Assembly (NCBI GenBank): GCA_031266345.1
Contig: JAISBD010000004.1
Location: 1 to 64,000 of the forward strand
Source: Puniceicoccales bacterium
Lineage (GTDB): Bacteria > Verrucomicrobiota > Verrucomicrobiia > Opitutales > JAIRKQ01
Length of the DNA stretch: 64,000 bases
Direction: 5' to 3'
Made by a program: the position numbers and the translations under genes. Of the stretch, positions 63,150-64,000 are shown one piece after another (position 1 is the first letter of the stretch; each line of letters starts with the position of its first letter). The notes beneath the pieces are model-generated. The model was not told where the DNA came from and did not search any database. It saw only the letters and a program-made list of their open reading frames with translations.

Positions 63150-63257
63150 CATCTCAGTATCAGGGATATAAACCAAGGTGTTGCAAATTTGCTCGCAAGA
63201 ATGGACAGTGAACAAGCATCTCAATATCAGAGATATAAGTCGGGATGCTATAAATTT
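63150..63257. repeat. Degenerate 41-nt direct repeat, two copies
   Basis: Copies at 63150-63190 and 63217-63257, starting CATCTCAGTATCAGGGATAT and CATCTCAATATCAGAGATAT. I count 31 of 41 identical positions, and all ten differences are transitions. The unit distance is 67 nt. It lies in the 496-bp gap (62993-63488) between dnaE and the toxin gene, which holds no supported gene. An inserted or duplicated non-coding element is possible. Confidence 0.55.
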
Positions 63258-63426
63258 AATGCCCCCACGCGGGGCACCATGTGCGAGCACGGGATGTGGA
63301 CTGTAGGCACTGAATGTTGAAATATTGCCTGGCAAACGACGTGAAGATGGTGTTTTTGGGCAATTTTTCCTGCCTATACCCTTACTCGCAGCCCGCTTAA
63401 ATGAATGCTTACAGGGCGATTTATGA

Positions 63427-63496
63427 AAATAAAAAAATCACTAAACTCTTCTTTGTAGTCAGCTGAATATTTTTTTAAAATAGAAAACTTAGTGAT
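63427..63496 (-). terminator. Possible terminator after the toxin gene
   Basis: On the minus strand ATCACTAA (including the toxin stop) pairs with TTAGTGAT 45 nt downstream, followed by TTTTTTT. The loop is long, so the hairpin may be weak. Confidence 0.35.
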
Positions 63497-63755
63497 CATC
63501 GTAGTGCCCTTCGCAGCGTTCAAAATATACAGTGTCATCCTCAATGGTGTATACCAATCGATTTTTCCTATCGATGTGCCGAGACCATGTCTCATTATCC
63601 TTATGTCTCAATCGCTCTGGGTGGGCTAAGCCACCCCGCGGCTCCGCCAATATAATTTCCATAAGCCTATCTATTTTGTCAGCTATTTGAGAATTTAGTT
63701 CACAAAATCTATTATACTCTTTGTCAAATTGTTTGGAATATTTACGCTTGAACAT
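63489..63755 (-). CDS. YoeB/Txe-type mRNA interferase toxin, 88 aa
   Basis: Ribosome-dependent endoribonuclease. The C-terminal signature is clear: PERLRHKDNETWSRHIDRKNRLVYTIEDD followed by CEGHYDDH, containing the Glu, Arg, His and Tyr corresponding to the YoeB active site. Length is typical (84-90). The ATG at 63755 is preferred over a longer frame. Overlaps the upstream gene by 14 nt, as in toxin-antitoxin pairs. Confidence 0.85.
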   Translation of the reverse strand: MFKRKYSKQFDKEYNRFCELNSQIADKIDRLMEIILAEPRGGLAHPERLRHKDNETWSRHIDRKNRLVYTIEDDTVYFERCEGHYDDH

Positions 63756-64000
63756 TAGAGAGACCCCTCCTATCATTAACTGCTTTTCTAATTTTCCTTA
63801 AATGCTCCAAAGCCTCCTCATCGGAGAAAAAAGTTTCAAGCTCTCCCCTTGCATCTTCCGCCATAGTTTCCTCATGTATTTTTTCGAGGACATCCACGTT
63901 ATAGGTTTGGCCGCTGCCGTCCTGGTAGAAGTGGATCTTGGATAGGTCGTGACCCTTCAAGGCGTGGCGGAGCATGCCCGCCAAATATTGAGCAATGGTG
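63742..64000 (-). CDS. Probable antitoxin of the YoeB-like toxin (5' end outside window)
   Basis: The frame is open to the right edge, so the TTG at 63984 is not necessarily the start; at least 86 residues are visible. It is charged, with helical segments (VDVLEKIHEETMAED, DEEALEHLRKIRKAV) and a Gly/Tyr-rich loop, DGSGQTYNVD. It lacks the recognisable Phd/YefM pattern that usually accompanies YoeB, although the DNA-binding part could be beyond the edge. Role inferred from overlap with the toxin. Confidence 0.55.
   Translation of the reverse strand, partial: TIAQYLAGMLRHALKGHDLSKIHFYQDGSGQTYNVDVLEKIHEETMAEDARGELETFFSDEEALEHLRKIRKAVNDRRGLSNVQA

Noticed and set aside
63150-63257. CRISPR array
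   Set aside because: Only two degenerate copies, irregular, and no cas genes.
63039-63320. 93-residue plus-strand frame over the 41-nt repeats
   Set aside because: No start signal or recognised domain, and the repeats are not a multiple of three nucleotides apart (67 nt), so no peptide repeat is maintained.

Overview
This 64 kb window reads as the chromosome of a Gram-negative, probably anaerobic and host-associated bacterium. The outer membrane is shown by Kdo transferase (waaA), lpxA and lptC-lptA-lptB. Peptidoglycan is shown by an FtsI-type transpeptidase. Anaerobic metabolism is suggested by a 1175-residue pyruvate:ferredoxin oxidoreductase, and isoprenoids come from the MEP pathway (ispD, ispF). 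There are no transposases, phage genes, rRNAs or CRISPR arrays. Gene density is high, with several convergent overlaps of up to about 50 nt. A GldA/F/G-like ABC cassette, an all-alpha dimeric dUTPase and a giant DUF3638/DUF3645-like protein would fit the PVC group (Verrucomicrobiota or Chlamydiota relatives). This assignment is an inference and no rRNA is available to test it.

Layout. 1-5185: the 3' part of a very long gene made of about 43-residue repeats in three arrays, followed by about 690 bp with a terminator and little else. 5186-28545: dense housekeeping genes: GH13 debranching enzyme, RNase D-like, def, tandem Usp, family-4-like UDG, rsmE and a UvrD/AddA-like helicase; then lysC, plsY, lptB-lptA-lptC, tRNA-Pro and sfsA; then ligA, dnaN, waaA, a SpoU methyltransferase and a dCMP deaminase; then prmC, pssA, ftsY, ispF and ispD. 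28608-40069: a Ppx/GppA phosphatase divergent from a 10.3 kb gene for a 3430-residue protein with a helicase-like core. 40436-43061: an AAG-type DNA glycosylase and a small operon with a divergent tryptophanase/tyrosine phenol-lyase homologue behind an unknown 113-residue protein. 43161-51427: a TIGR00282 phosphoesterase, a SurA-like isomerase, lpxA, ftsI, rnpB, tyrS, dUTPase, a small membrane protein, rpmA, rplU and an aspartate racemase. 51424-62992: nifJ, then (read on the minus strand) dnaE followed by a four-gene GldA/F/G/DUF4340 cassette. 63489-64000: a YoeB-type toxin with an atypical antitoxin running off the right edge.

The most unusual material is the three-array repeat protein, the giant helicase-like protein and the tryptophanase-like operon. 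The first two are poor in the word AAAATTTT, which is strikingly common in the housekeeping genes. The giant gene also changes base composition sharply near 35.9 kb, so it may be a fusion of two parts. I infer that the repeat protein and the giant protein are accessory, possibly host-interaction, proteins; the sequence does not prove it.
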